A stretch of 64,000 bases of DNA, from contig NZ_ML769317.1 of NCBI RefSeq assembly GCF_009720365.1, positions 301,607 to 365,606 on the forward strand. Direction: 5' to 3'. This stretch comes from Catellatospora paridis (lineage in GTDB: Bacteria > Actinomycetota > Actinomycetes > Mycobacteriales > Micromonosporaceae). Shown in pieces: positions 34,459-43,005 of this stretch. Both the position numbers and the translations under genes were made by a program. Each line of letters starts with the position of its first letter. The stretch's first letter is position 1. A model generated the notes under the pieces. The model was given only the letters and a program-made list of their open reading frames with translations. It ran no database searches and was not told the DNA's origin.

Positions 34459-35586
34459 TCAGGGGCGGGCGCCGCTGGAGTCGCGCACGATCAGCTGCGG
34501 GCTGATCGACACCCGGTGCACGGGCCGTGCCGGGTCCTGCAGGCGCTGGGACAGCAGCTGCATCGCGCTCTCGCCGATGGTGTACTTCGCCGGCCGGACC
34601 GCGCTCAGCGCCGGGTTGGCCAGGCCCGCGACCTCGTCGTCGAACGCGACCACGGCGAGGTCGTCCGGGACGCGGATCCCGCGCTCCTCGCACCGCGCTA
34701 CCAGCGAGATCGCCTCCCGGTCGGAGTGCGCCAGCAGCGCGGTGGTGCCGCTGGCGGTCCACGCGTCGATGCCGCGGTCGATCTCTTCGTCCCATCTGGG
34801 GTCGCGGTGATCGGGGCTGATCAGTTCCGGGGCGTCGAGTTCGAGCCCGATCGCGGCGATGGTCTGCTGCCAACCGCGCCGCACCGCCGGGGTGTGCGGG
34901 CTGCTGGCCGAGGCCAGGAAACCGACCCGGCGGTGGCCGCGCGCGGCGAGGTGTCGTACGGCCAGGCTCGCGCCGAACGCGTGGTCGGTGAAGACGGACT
35001 CGATGTGCTCCTGGTACAGGCCGACCGTGGCGGTGCGCTCGATGAACACCACCGGGATGTCCAATCCGGCCAACCAGTCGATGAGCTGTGCGGCGTCGTC
35101 GCCGATGGTGGGCGGTGCGATGAGCAGGCCCTGGATGCCGGCGGTCTCCAGCAGCCATGCGGTCTGGCGGCGCACGTCGGCGACGTCGTCGTAAGAGGAG
35201 CCGCGCAGCACTATGCGCACCCCGGCATCCGGGGCGGCGTCGCGGGCGCCGCGCACGATCTCCGGCCAGTAGTAGTCCAGTGACGGGACGACCATGCCGA
35301 CGGCGGGCAGCGACGCCTCGTCGGTGCTCGTGGACCTGCCCGGCTCCTCGACGGCGACGCTGAACTGGGGCTGCCCGTCGCCGTTGCGGGGCAGCCGGAT
35401 ACCGCCGTGGACGCGTTCGATCGCGCCTTCGTCGGCGAGCTGGGCGATGTCGCGGCGCACGGTGACGGTGGTGACGCCCAGCGCGCGTGCGATCTCGCTG
35501 ACCCGCAGCGTGCCGTGGGCGTGCAGGTCGGCCAGGAGCCGCTCGCGGCGCTGGTCCGGCAGCAGCGGTGGCTCGGACAGGGTCAC
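34459..35586 (-). CDS. Hybrid DeoR-HTH / LacI-sensor transcriptional regulator
   Basis: 375 residues. The N-terminus (about 8-60) is a DeoR-type helix-turn-helix (RRERLLADLHAHGTLRVSEI, then TVRRDIAQLADEGAIERVHG). From about 85 on is a LacI/periplasmic-binding sensor (VGMVVPSLDYYWPEIVRGAR, then VVAFDDEVAGLANPALSAVR). The LacI-type sensor with a DeoR-type reader is an uncommon arrangement seen in actinobacterial sugar operons. The GTG start has GGAGG 7 bases upstream; further upstream the frame is open without support. It diverges from the transport operon and likely represses both sides through the AACGAACATA sites. Confidence 0.88.
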   Translation of the reverse strand: MTLSEPPLLPDQRRERLLADLHAHGTLRVSEIARALGVTTVTVRRDIAQLADEGAIERVHGGIRLPRNGDGQPQFSVAVEEPGRSTSTDEASLPAVGMVVPSLDYYWPEIVRGARDAAPDAGVRIVLRGSSYDDVADVRRQTAWLLETAGIQGLLIAPPTIGDDAAQLIDWLAGLDIPVVFIERTATVGLYQEHIESVFTDHAFGASLAVRHLAARGHRRVGFLASASSPHTPAVRRGWQQTIAAIGLELDAPELISPDHRDPRWDEEIDRGIDAWTASGTTALLAHSDREAISLVARCEERGIRVPDDLAVVAFDDEVAGLANPALSAVRPAKYTIGESAMQLLSQRLQDPARPVHRVSISPQLIVRDSSGARP

Positions 35587-35747
35587 GGCTGGGCCTCCAC
35601 GGTGATGTCGCGCGCGTCGGGCTCGATTGTGCACGGACGCGTGGCGTGGCATGGCACGTGGCGGGCCGCCGTCCGGGCGGACATGACCGGCCCGGACGGG
35701 CATCGACGGCGGGATGCGCGCACCCTCGTTCCCTCCCTCACACTTCA

Positions 35748-35763
35748 AACGAACATATTCGTT
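35748..35763. promoter_or_regulatory. Operator-like palindrome 1
   Basis: AACGAA and TTCGTT are perfect complements with a CATA spacer. It lies 162 bases upstream of the regulator start and 154 bases upstream of the dehydrogenase start, so it could serve either promoter. Confidence 0.5.
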
Positions 35764-35855
35764 CACAAAGAAAAGGCCAGGTCTACGCGTTGCGTGTTAC
35801 AGCTTCGTAACGGGCCCTTGTCGTGCAGTTTCCGGGCTGGTCTACTCATCGCACT

Positions 35856-35880
35856 GTTCGAACGAACATAAACAAACATA
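35856..35880. promoter_or_regulatory. Operator-like direct repeats 2
   Basis: GTTCGAAC is self-complementary, and the two adjacent 10-base units AACGAACATA and AACAAACATA are direct repeats. It lies 37 bases before the dehydrogenase start, where a repressor would block the transport operon. Confidence 0.5.
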
Positions 35881-35916
35881 TCAGCAACGCACTGGAAACC
35901 GGGGAGAGGCCACCGC

Positions 35917-36927
35917 ATGTACCGTCCGCAGGCACTGCTCGTGATGGGGCCCGAACCGTTCCGGCTCCAATTCGGGCCTCGGGAGCTGCAGCGGCTGCGG
36001 ACGCTGGCCGATCTCGGTGATCCGATCTGGACCGACGACCTCGACGACCCGCACACCCGGGCCCGCCTGGCCGACACCGAAGTGCTGCTCACCTCGTGGG
36101 GCGCGCCGACGCTCACCCCGCAGCGGCTGGCCGCCGCGCCGAAGCTTCGCGCCGTGCTGCACTGCGCCGGCAGCGTCCGCAACCTCGTCTCCGACGAGAT
36201 CTGGCGCCGCGGCATCCTCGTCACCAGCGCCGCCGAGGCCAACGCAACCCCGGTCGCGGAGTACACCCTCGCCGCGATCGTGTTCGCGGGCAAGAAGGCC
36301 CACGTGCTGGCCGCCGAGTCCCGGCTGCGCCCGGCCGACTGGGACGCCGTGCACCACCGCGAAGACCTGTCCAACTACGGCCGCACCATCGGCGTCGTCG
36401 GCTTCTCCCGCATCGGCCGCCGCGTCGTCGAGCGCCTGCAGACCCTCGACACCGCGCAGGTGCTCGTCACCGATCCGTACGCCGACCCGGTCGCCGTCGC
36501 CGCCGCCGGCGGCCGCCTCGTCGACCTCGACGAGCTGCTGGCCAATGCCGACATCGTCTCGCTGCACCTGCCGGAACTGCCGCAGACCCGGCATACCCTC
36601 GGCGCCCGCGAGCTGGCCCTGCTGCCCGACGGCGCGACCGTCATCAACACCGCCCGCGGCGCCGTGCTCGACACCGCGGCGCTGGAACGCGAATGCGCCA
36701 CCGGGCGGCTCAACGCCATCCTCGACGTCACCGACCCCGAGCCGCTGCCCGCCGGATCGCTGCTGGCCCAGCTGCCCAACGTCATGATCACCCCGCACAT
36801 CGCCGGGTCGCTCGGCTCCGAGACCCGCCGCCTCAGCGCCCAGGCCCTCGACGAACTCGAACACCTCGTCCACGGCCGACCCCCGCTCGACGCCGTCACC
36901 AGCGAGGCCCTGGAGGTGATCGCATGA
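35917..36927 (+). CDS. D-isomer-specific 2-hydroxyacid dehydrogenase
   Basis: 336 residues. The NAD-binding loop is TIGVVGFSRIGRRV near 155-168. NTARGAVLDT near 243 holds the substrate-binding Arg, the catalytic Glu lies in the next stretch, and MITPHIAGS near 288-296 holds the catalytic His. Family members reduce or oxidise 2-hydroxy acids such as glycerate or hydroxypyruvate. As the first gene of a transport operon near a lyase, it may process an acid released from the glycan; that is inferred. GGGGAG precedes the ATG. It shares a four-base ATGA overlap with the next gene. Confidence 0.92.
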   Translation: MYRPQALLVMGPEPFRLQFGPRELQRLRTLADLGDPIWTDDLDDPHTRARLADTEVLLTSWGAPTLTPQRLAAAPKLRAVLHCAGSVRNLVSDEIWRRGILVTSAAEANATPVAEYTLAAIVFAGKKAHVLAAESRLRPADWDAVHHREDLSNYGRTIGVVGFSRIGRRVVERLQTLDTAQVLVTDPYADPVAVAAAGGRLVDLDELLANADIVSLHLPELPQTRHTLGARELALLPDGATVINTARGAVLDTAALERECATGRLNAILDVTDPEPLPAGSLLAQLPNVMITPHIAGSLGSETRRLSAQALDELEHLVHGRPPLDAVTSEALEVIA

Positions 36928-39005
36928 GCGAGCACCGCCTCAGCAGGCTCGGTGTCGCCGACGAGCGCAGCGAGGAGAAGGCGAGCATTTCGCCGTACAC
37001 CGGCTGGACCCGCAGCGAATGGGCGGCGCTCGCCGACCACCTGCTCGCCTCCGCCTGGCAGCACGCCTCGCCCACCGGCGCGCTGATCACCCCGCCCGGC
37101 GCGCCCGGCGGCTACGGCACCGCCGTCGACGGCCTGGAAGGCTTCGCCCGAACGTTCCTGCTGGCCGGGTTCCGCATCGCCGGCGAGCACGGCCGCGACC
37201 CCCACCACCTGCTCGAACGCTACGCCGCAGGCATCGCCGCGGGCACCGACCCGGGCTCACCCGAACGCTGGACCACGCCCCGCGAACACGGCCAGGCCAA
37301 GGTCGAAGCCGCGTCGATCGCGCTGATCCTCGACCTGACCCGGCCGTGGCTGTGGGACAACCTCGACCCGGGCGTACAGCAACGCGTCGTGGACTACCTC
37401 GCCCAGGTCGTCGGCGACCACACCTACCCGCAGACGAACTGGGTGTGGTTCCGCATCGTCGTCGAGCAGTTCCTCGCCTCCGTCGGCGGCCCGTGGTCAC
37501 CCGACGACATGGCAGCCGACCTGGCCACGCACGAGTCGTTCGCCCGCGACGGCGGCTGGTACTGCGACGGGCCCGAACGCAGCTACGACCACTACGCCGG
37601 CTGGGCGCTGCACCTGTACCCGATCCTGTGGAGCCGCATGACCGGCGCGCAGGCCCAGGCCGCCCCGCTGCTGCCCGAGTACACCGCGCGCCTGGACCGC
37701 TACCTGCTCGACGCGGTGCGCCTGGTCGGCGCGGACGGCTCGCCGCTGATCCAGGGCCGCAGCCTCACCTACCGCTTCGCCGCCGCCGCCCCGTTCTGGG
37801 CAGGCGCCCTGGCCGGCACCGACGCGCTCGCACCCGGACTGCTGCGCCGCGCCGCGTCCGGGATCGTCAAGCACTTCGCCGACCGGGGCGCGCCCGACGC
37901 CGACGGGCTGCTCAACCTAGGCTGGCACCACCCCTGGCGGCGCATCGCCCAGCGCTACTCCGGGACCGGCTCGCCCTACTGGGCGTCCAAGGGCCTGCTC
38001 GGGCTCGCCCTGCCGGCCGAGCACCCGGTGTGGACCGACGCCGAGCAGCCGCTGCCCGTCGAACAGGCCGACCAGCTCGCCGTCATCACCGCGCCCGGCT
38101 GGGCGCTGTCGGCGACCGCGGCCGACGGCGTGGTGCGGGTCTACAACCACGGCACCGACCACGCCCGCCCCGGCGACCGCAGCACCGACTCACCGCTGTA
38201 CGCACGGCTGGGCTACTCCACCGCGACCGCTCCGGCGATGGACGACGACGGCTGGGACTGCCCGCTCGACCAGTCCGTGGTGCTGCTCGACGCGCACGGC
38301 GAAGCCACCCACCGCAGCGGCTTCACCACCCTGGACGTACAGCTGCTCGGCGGCGACGCGGCCGTGCTGGCCTCCCGCGCCCGCTGCCGCTGGGTCAAAC
38401 CGGACCGCAACGCCCCGGACCACGGCTCCGGCCTGCCCGGCGACGCCGTCGACGCGGCCACCGTCACCACGGTGTCGGTCGTGCGCGGCGCATGGGAGGT
38501 GCGGCTCATCCACGTCGACCCCGCCGGTGCACCCGGCTGGGACCAGGTCACCGCGCTGCGCGTCGGCGGCTGGCCGATCCCGGCGGCAGCCGCCGACGAC
38601 CGGTCGAACCCGGTCGCCTCCCCGCAGGCGGGCCCGGCACCCCGGCCCGAACCGCAGACACCCGGCCGGCTCGTCGCCGAAGCCGTGGGCACGACGCTCA
38701 CCTCGACCGCGGTGGGGCTGCACGGCCTCGACGTCGCCGGGGTGCACACCGTGCACGACGCCACCCCGCTGGCCGAGTGCACCGCCATCCCCTGGCTGCA
38801 GGCCAGGCCGGGGCGGACCGCCTGGCACGTCGCGGCGTTCGCGCTCAACGGCGGCGCACCCGCGCCGCTGGCACAGATCTCGGGACCCGAGGACGCGCCG
38901 GTCGTCCGGGTCACGTGGCCCGACCAGGTCACCACGACGGCGGCGCTGCCCGCGCCGCCGACCGGCCCGCACCACCACGCACAGAACAGATCCTCCGCCG
39001 CGTGA
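36924..39005 (+). CDS. DUF2264 domain-containing protein
   Basis: 693 residues. The N-terminal half is the DUF2264 alpha/alpha-toroid (GWTRSEWAALADHLL, then GLEGFARTFLLAGFRIAG, then NLGWHHPWRRIAQRYSG). Such proteins occur in operons for uronic-acid or rhamnogalacturonan oligosaccharides and are suspected hydrolases or lyases; activity is unproven here. The C-terminal part (about 380-690) is a beta-rich sandwich. There is no signal peptide, so it is cytoplasmic and should act on imported oligosaccharides. The start overlaps the dehydrogenase stop (ATGA) with GGAGG upstream, giving coupled translation. Confidence 0.88.
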   Translation: MSEHRLSRLGVADERSEEKASISPYTGWTRSEWAALADHLLASAWQHASPTGALITPPGAPGGYGTAVDGLEGFARTFLLAGFRIAGEHGRDPHHLLERYAAGIAAGTDPGSPERWTTPREHGQAKVEAASIALILDLTRPWLWDNLDPGVQQRVVDYLAQVVGDHTYPQTNWVWFRIVVEQFLASVGGPWSPDDMAADLATHESFARDGGWYCDGPERSYDHYAGWALHLYPILWSRMTGAQAQAAPLLPEYTARLDRYLLDAVRLVGADGSPLIQGRSLTYRFAAAAPFWAGALAGTDALAPGLLRRAASGIVKHFADRGAPDADGLLNLGWHHPWRRIAQRYSGTGSPYWASKGLLGLALPAEHPVWTDAEQPLPVEQADQLAVITAPGWALSATAADGVVRVYNHGTDHARPGDRSTDSPLYARLGYSTATAPAMDDDGWDCPLDQSVVLLDAHGEATHRSGFTTLDVQLLGGDAAVLASRARCRWVKPDRNAPDHGSGLPGDAVDAATVTTVSVVRGAWEVRLIHVDPAGAPGWDQVTALRVGGWPIPAAAADDRSNPVASPQAGPAPRPEPQTPGRLVAEAVGTTLTSTAVGLHGLDVAGVHTVHDATPLAECTAIPWLQARPGRTAWHVAAFALNGGAPAPLAQISGPEDAPVVRVTWPDQVTTTAALPAPPTGPHHHAQNRSSAA

Positions 39006-39031
39006 GCGGCCGTCCTTAGGAAGGAACGTTC

Positions 39032-40300
39032 GTGAAAAGAAGGAAGATGCTGGCAGCGGTCGGCCTGGCGATGGCAGTCGCCCTGCCGCTGACCGCGTGC
39101 GGCTCCGGCGAAGACAACGCCGAGAGCGGCCCCGTCGAGCTGACCGTCGCGGTGTGGAGCCTTGCCTCCACACCGGAGTTCCAGACCCTGTTCGACGCCT
39201 TCCACCAGGCGAACCCGGACATCACCATCAAGCCCGTCGACATTCTCGCCGCCGACTACCCGACCAAGGTCACCACGATGCTCGCCGGTGGGGACACCAC
39301 CGACGTCCTCACCATGAAGACCCTCGCGGACTACGTTCGGTTCGCCGGCCGCGGGCAGCTCAAGGACATCACCTCGGCGGCGACGTCGACCGAGGGCGCC
39401 AAGCTCGCCGGGCTCGACCAGTACAAGCAGGACGGCGACAAGTACTACGCGCTGCCGTACCGGCAGGACTTCTGGGTCCTGTACTACAACAAGAAGATGT
39501 TCGACGCCGCAGGCCAGCCCTACCCGACGAGCCTGACCTGGGACCAGTACGTCGAGCTGGCCAAGAAGCTGACCTCGGGCAGCGGTGAGAAGAAGGTCTA
39601 CGGCGCCTACCAGCACACCTGGCGTTCGATCGTGCAGGCCATCTCCGCCGCGCAGACCGGCGGCGACCAGCTCGGCGGCGACTACAAGTTCTTCGCCGAC
39701 CAGTACAAGACCGCGCTGGCGCTGCAGGCGGCCGGGGCCACGCAGGACTTCGGCACCGCGGTCACCCAGAAGACCGGCTACGCCTCGATGTTCGAGTCCG
39801 GCAAGACCGCGATGCTGCCGATGGGCACCTGGTACATCGCCAAGGTGCTGTCGGAGAAGAAGAAGGGCACCACCGACGCCGACTGGGCCATCGCGCCTCT
39901 GCCGCAGCGTCCGGGCGCGACCGGTGTCACCACGTTCGGCGCGCCGACCGCGTTCGCGGTGAACAAGAAGGCCAAGCACGCCGCGGCCGCGGAGAAGTTC
40001 GTCCAGTTCGCGGCGTCGGCCGCGGGCGCCAAGGCGATCACCGGCATCGGCGTGGTCCCGGCCTACCAGAGCGACGAGATCCGCCAGCAGTACTTCGCGC
40101 TGCCCGGCATGCCCACCGACGACCTGTCGAAGAAGGCCTTCACCCCGGACAAGGTGAACCCCGAGATGCCGGTCAGCGACAAGACCGCGAAGGTGGACAC
40201 GATCCTCAACGAGGAACACCAGCTGATCATGACCAAGCAGAAGTCGATCGACGACGCGATCAAGGAGATGGAGACCCGCGTCAAGAACGAGGTCAACTGA
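39032..40300 (+). CDS. Carbohydrate ABC transporter substrate-binding lipoprotein
   Basis: 422 residues, family 1 extracellular solute-binding protein. The signal ends with LPLTAC, so Cys23 is lipidated. The mature protein has the typical hinge motifs and ends with a helix-rich tail. It captures an oligosaccharide for the two permeases that follow; the sugar is unknown. The GTG start has AAGGAAC upstream. A GC-rich hairpin separates it from the permease genes, which should keep its level above theirs. Confidence 0.92.
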   Translation: MKRRKMLAAVGLAMAVALPLTACGSGEDNAESGPVELTVAVWSLASTPEFQTLFDAFHQANPDITIKPVDILAADYPTKVTTMLAGGDTTDVLTMKTLADYVRFAGRGQLKDITSAATSTEGAKLAGLDQYKQDGDKYYALPYRQDFWVLYYNKKMFDAAGQPYPTSLTWDQYVELAKKLTSGSGEKKVYGAYQHTWRSIVQAISAAQTGGDQLGGDYKFFADQYKTALALQAAGATQDFGTAVTQKTGYASMFESGKTAMLPMGTWYIAKVLSEKKKGTTDADWAIAPLPQRPGATGVTTFGAPTAFAVNKKAKHAAAAEKFVQFAASAAGAKAITGIGVVPAYQSDEIRQQYFALPGMPTDDLSKKAFTPDKVNPEMPVSDKTAKVDTILNEEHQLIMTKQKSIDDAIKEMETRVKNEVN

Positions 40301-40315
40301 CCCACGCGCAGGTAC

Positions 40316-40343
40316 GCGGGGACGGCCGCCCGGCCGTCCCCGC
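40316..40343 (+). terminator. Intercistronic hairpin between binding protein and permease genes
   Basis: Perfect 12-base arms (GCGGGGACGGCC and complement) with a GCCC loop lie 16 bases after the binding-protein stop and 18 before the permease start. This is the position where malE-type operons have an attenuating or mRNA-stabilising stem-loop. Confidence 0.6.
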
Positions 40344-40361
40344 GGAACCCGGGAGGACGAG

Positions 40362-41303
40362 ATGGCAGACCTGCTCACCGCGACACCGGCGACCGCGAGC
40401 GCCGCGCCTTCGCCGCGGGCGCGCGACAGACGGCGCGCCCGGCGCAACACGCTCATCGGCTGGAGCTTCATCCTGCCGAACTTCCTCGGCTTCGCCGTGC
40501 TCACCCTGGTGCCGATGCTCGCCGCGTTTGCACTGTCGTTCATGGAGTGGGACTCCTACAACCCGCCCGAGTGGGTCGGCCTGGACAACTTCCAGCGGTT
40601 GCTCGACGACGAATCCACCAAGATCGCGCTACGCAACACGGCCTACTACGCCCTGGGCCACGTGCCGCTGACCATGCTCGCCGCGCTCGGCCTGGCACTG
40701 CTGCTCAACCGCAAGATCGCCGGCGTCGGCTTCTTCCGGGCCGCGGCTTTCTTCCCCTACATCACCTCGCTGGTCGCCGTCGCCATCGTCTGGAACATGC
40801 TGTTCAACCCGGAGTTCGGGCCGGTCAACCAGTTCCTGCAGTTCGTCGGCGTCGACAACCCGCCCGGGTGGACCACCAGCACCACCTGGGCCATGCCCGC
40901 GGTCATCCTCACCAGCGTCTGGCGCGACATGGGCTACTACATGATCCTGTTCCTGGCCGGGCTGCAGGCGATCCCGGTCGAGCAGTACGAGGCCGCCAAG
41001 GTCGACGGCGCGAGCACCTGGCAGCGCTTCCGCGCCGTGACCCTGCCCGGGCTGCGGCCGGTCACCTTCCTCGTGCTCGTCCTGCTGACCGTGCAGAGCT
41101 TCAAGGTCTTCGACCTCATCGTCGTCATGACCGACGGCGGGCCGGGCCGCGCCACCCTGGTGCTGTCCCAGCAGATCTACCGCCGCGGCATCATCGAGGG
41201 CGAGTTCGGCTACGCCTCGGCGATCTCGCTCGTGCTGTTCCTGGTCGTGCTGGTCTTCACCCTCGCCCAGTTCTGGTTCAACAACCGCAGGGAGCGCCGA
41301 TGA
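40362..41303 (+). CDS. Carbohydrate ABC transporter permease (MalF type)
   Basis: 313 residues with six membrane helices. The EAA loop EQYEAAKVDGASTWQRFRAV, with its P/GLRPV follow-up near 205-230, contacts the ATPase. It transports the sugar bound by the preceding lipoprotein. GGGAGG precedes the ATG. The stop overlaps the next permease start (ATGA). No ATPase gene exists in the operon, so a shared MsiK-type ATPase is expected elsewhere, as in other actinomycete sugar importers. Confidence 0.93.
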   Translation: MADLLTATPATASAAPSPRARDRRRARRNTLIGWSFILPNFLGFAVLTLVPMLAAFALSFMEWDSYNPPEWVGLDNFQRLLDDESTKIALRNTAYYALGHVPLTMLAALGLALLLNRKIAGVGFFRAAAFFPYITSLVAVAIVWNMLFNPEFGPVNQFLQFVGVDNPPGWTTSTTWAMPAVILTSVWRDMGYYMILFLAGLQAIPVEQYEAAKVDGASTWQRFRAVTLPGLRPVTFLVLVLLTVQSFKVFDLIVVMTDGGPGRATLVLSQQIYRRGIIEGEFGYASAISLVLFLVVLVFTLAQFWFNNRRERR

Positions 41304-42163
41304 CCACCGCCGACACGGCCGCCGCCCCGCGCGCCCGCGGACCGCTCGCCCTCGCCCGCCGGGTCGTCCTGTACGCGGCGCTGACCCTGGCCGCGTTGTT
41401 GATCCTGGTCCCGTTCCTGTGGATGGTCAGCGCCTCGCTCAAGCGCAACAACGACGTCTTCACCATCCCGATCCAGTGGATCCCCAAGGAATTCCAGTGG
41501 GGCAACTTCACCGAGATCTGGACGCGGGTGCCGCTGGCGACCTACCTCGGCAACACCCTGTTCCTCAGCCTTGTCATCACGTTCCTGCAGGTGCTGACCG
41601 GCAGCTTCGCCGCGTACGGGTTCGCCAAGGTCCGCTTCCGCGGGCGCGACACGCTGTTCCTGCTGTACATCGCCACCATCGCCGTGCCCTGGCAGGCGTA
41701 CATGATCCCGCAGTACATCATGATGCAGAAGGCGGAGCTGACCGACACCTTCTGGTCGCTGATCCTGATTCAGGCGTTCGGCGCGTTCGGCGTCTTCCTG
41801 ATGCGCCAGTACTACCTGACCATCCCGGATGAGCTGTGCGAGGCGGCCCGCGTCGACGGCCTCAGCGAGTACGGCATCTGGGCGCGGATCATGCTGCCGC
41901 TGTCGAAACCGGCGCTGGCCAGCCTGGCCCTGCTCACGTTCGTCAACACCTGGAACGACTACATGGGACCGTTCATCTACCTGACCAGCAACGACCTGTG
42001 GACGATCCAGCTCGGTCTGCGCTCGTTCGTGGGCCAGTACGACGCCGACTACGCGATGATGATGACGGGTTCGGCGCTGTCCGTCCTGCCCATCATGATC
42101 ATCTTCCTGCTCGGCCAGCGCCACTTCATCCAGGGCGTCGCCTCCTCCGGCATGAAGGGGTGA
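41300..42163 (+). CDS. Carbohydrate ABC transporter permease (MalG type)
   Basis: 287 residues with six membrane helices. The EAA loop is ELCEAARVDGLSEYGIWARI, near 175-195. It pairs with the upstream MalF-type permease, whose gene it overlaps by four bases. Ribosome-binding sequence GGAG lies in the upstream gene. It ends six bases before the YesL-like gene. Confidence 0.93.
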   Translation: MTTADTAAAPRARGPLALARRVVLYAALTLAALLILVPFLWMVSASLKRNNDVFTIPIQWIPKEFQWGNFTEIWTRVPLATYLGNTLFLSLVITFLQVLTGSFAAYGFAKVRFRGRDTLFLLYIATIAVPWQAYMIPQYIMMQKAELTDTFWSLILIQAFGAFGVFLMRQYYLTIPDELCEAARVDGLSEYGIWARIMLPLSKPALASLALLTFVNTWNDYMGPFIYLTSNDLWTIQLGLRSFVGQYDADYAMMMTGSALSVLPIMIIFLLGQRHFIQGVASSGMKG

Positions 42164-42169
42164 GCTGAC

Positions 42170-42811
42170 ATGCGACTGCTCGCCCGGCTGCCCTACGACA
42201 CCGTCTTCGGCACGGTGTACGCCGGACTAAAGATCAACCTGTGTCTTGTCGCCGCCTGCCTGCCCCTGCTCGCGGCACTCGCCGTCAGCGGCAGCCCCCT
42301 GCAGGCGTGGCCGTTCTTCACCGCACTCGCCGTGGTCTGCGGACCGGCCGCCGCCGCCGCGTTCGCCGCATTCCGGGCCCTGTCCGAAGGCGAGCACCGC
42401 GTCGGCCGGACCTTCTGGGCCGCATACCGCAACTCGTTCGGCCGGGCGCTGGCCGTCGCCGTCGCCGCGGCCGTCGCCGTGATCGTGCTCGCCGTCGACT
42501 TCCAGCTCGCCCTCGGCGGCCCCTTCGGCGCGGTGACCCCCATGCTGGTGCTGCTCATCGCGCTGGTCGTCGCGACTGCCACCGCGCTGCTGGCCGCGGA
42601 CGCCAAACCGACGTGGAAAACGGCACTGGCCTGCGCCTACCTGTCGATCCGATACTGGTATCTCAGCCTGGCCAACCTCGCCATCCTGGGCATCCTGGCC
42701 GCCGCGGTGGTCGCCAAACCGGCGATCGGGCTGTTCCTGCTGCCCGCACCCGCCCTCTACGCGGTCTGGGCGAACGCCCGCCACCTCACCGCGACCGTCG
42801 CCACCCGATAG
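42170..42811 (+). CDS. YesL/DUF624-type membrane protein
   Basis: 213 residues and five or so membrane helices (for example VFGTVYAGLKINLCLVAACL and LVLLIALVVATATALLAAD). Its position as the last gene after two permease genes, and the overall pattern, match the YesL/DUF624 family, found in sugar-acid transport operons such as that of Bacillus subtilis for rhamnogalacturonan. The function is unknown; it may assist transport. The start has GAGCTGAC just upstream. Confidence 0.82.
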   Translation: MRLLARLPYDTVFGTVYAGLKINLCLVAACLPLLAALAVSGSPLQAWPFFTALAVVCGPAAAAAFAAFRALSEGEHRVGRTFWAAYRNSFGRALAVAVAAAVAVIVLAVDFQLALGGPFGAVTPMLVLLIALVVATATALLAADAKPTWKTALACAYLSIRYWYLSLANLAILGILAAAVVAKPAIGLFLLPAPALYAVWANARHLTATVATR

Positions 42812-42815
42812 GCCG

Positions 42816-42856
42816 CCGGTGCGAGCGGGCGCCCGGGCGCGGTCTGCTCGCACCGG
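42816..42856 (+). terminator. Terminator of the glycan transport operon
   Basis: Perfect 11-base arms (CCGGTGCGAGC and complement) with a 19-base GC-rich loop start five bases after the last gene's stop. Confidence 0.6.
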
Positions 42857-42956
42857 TGGGCCTGCCTGGCTGCCGTGGCCGGTGGCCGCCTCCGTGCGGC
42901 AGTGGCACGCCCCCCTGGCATGAGATTGAGCTGCTTCGATGGGTGATGTTCGTGTA

Positions 42957-42973
42957 TAAGATCGCTGATCTTA
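42957..42973. promoter_or_regulatory. Operator-like palindrome before the GH92 gene
   Basis: TAAGATC and GATCTTA form a perfect 7-base dyad with a GCT spacer. It lies 33 bases upstream of the GH92 start, inside an AT-richer patch. A repressor here would control GH92. The cognate regulator is not identified. Confidence 0.55.
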
Positions 42974-43005
42974 CGTAGCTCGCGCCGTCCCAGATGGAGA
43001 ACCGA

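Larger units (their letters stand above)
35587..35916. promoter_or_regulatory. Divergent control region of the glycan locus
   Basis: 330 bases between the regulator and the dehydrogenase gene, noticeably AT-richer than its surroundings. AACGAACATA occurs at 35748-35757 and 35861-35870, with AACAAACATA at 35871-35880. The first copy is part of a perfect AACGAA-CATA-TTCGTT dyad (35748-35763), and GTTCGAAC (35856-35863) overlaps the second. These are candidate operators for the divergently encoded regulator. Confidence 0.6.

Noticed and set aside
34445-35158. N-terminal extension of the heparinase-like frame through the regulator gene
   Set aside because: It would overlap the regulator gene in another frame and is Arg-rich without structure. 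The ATG at 34444 is a better start.
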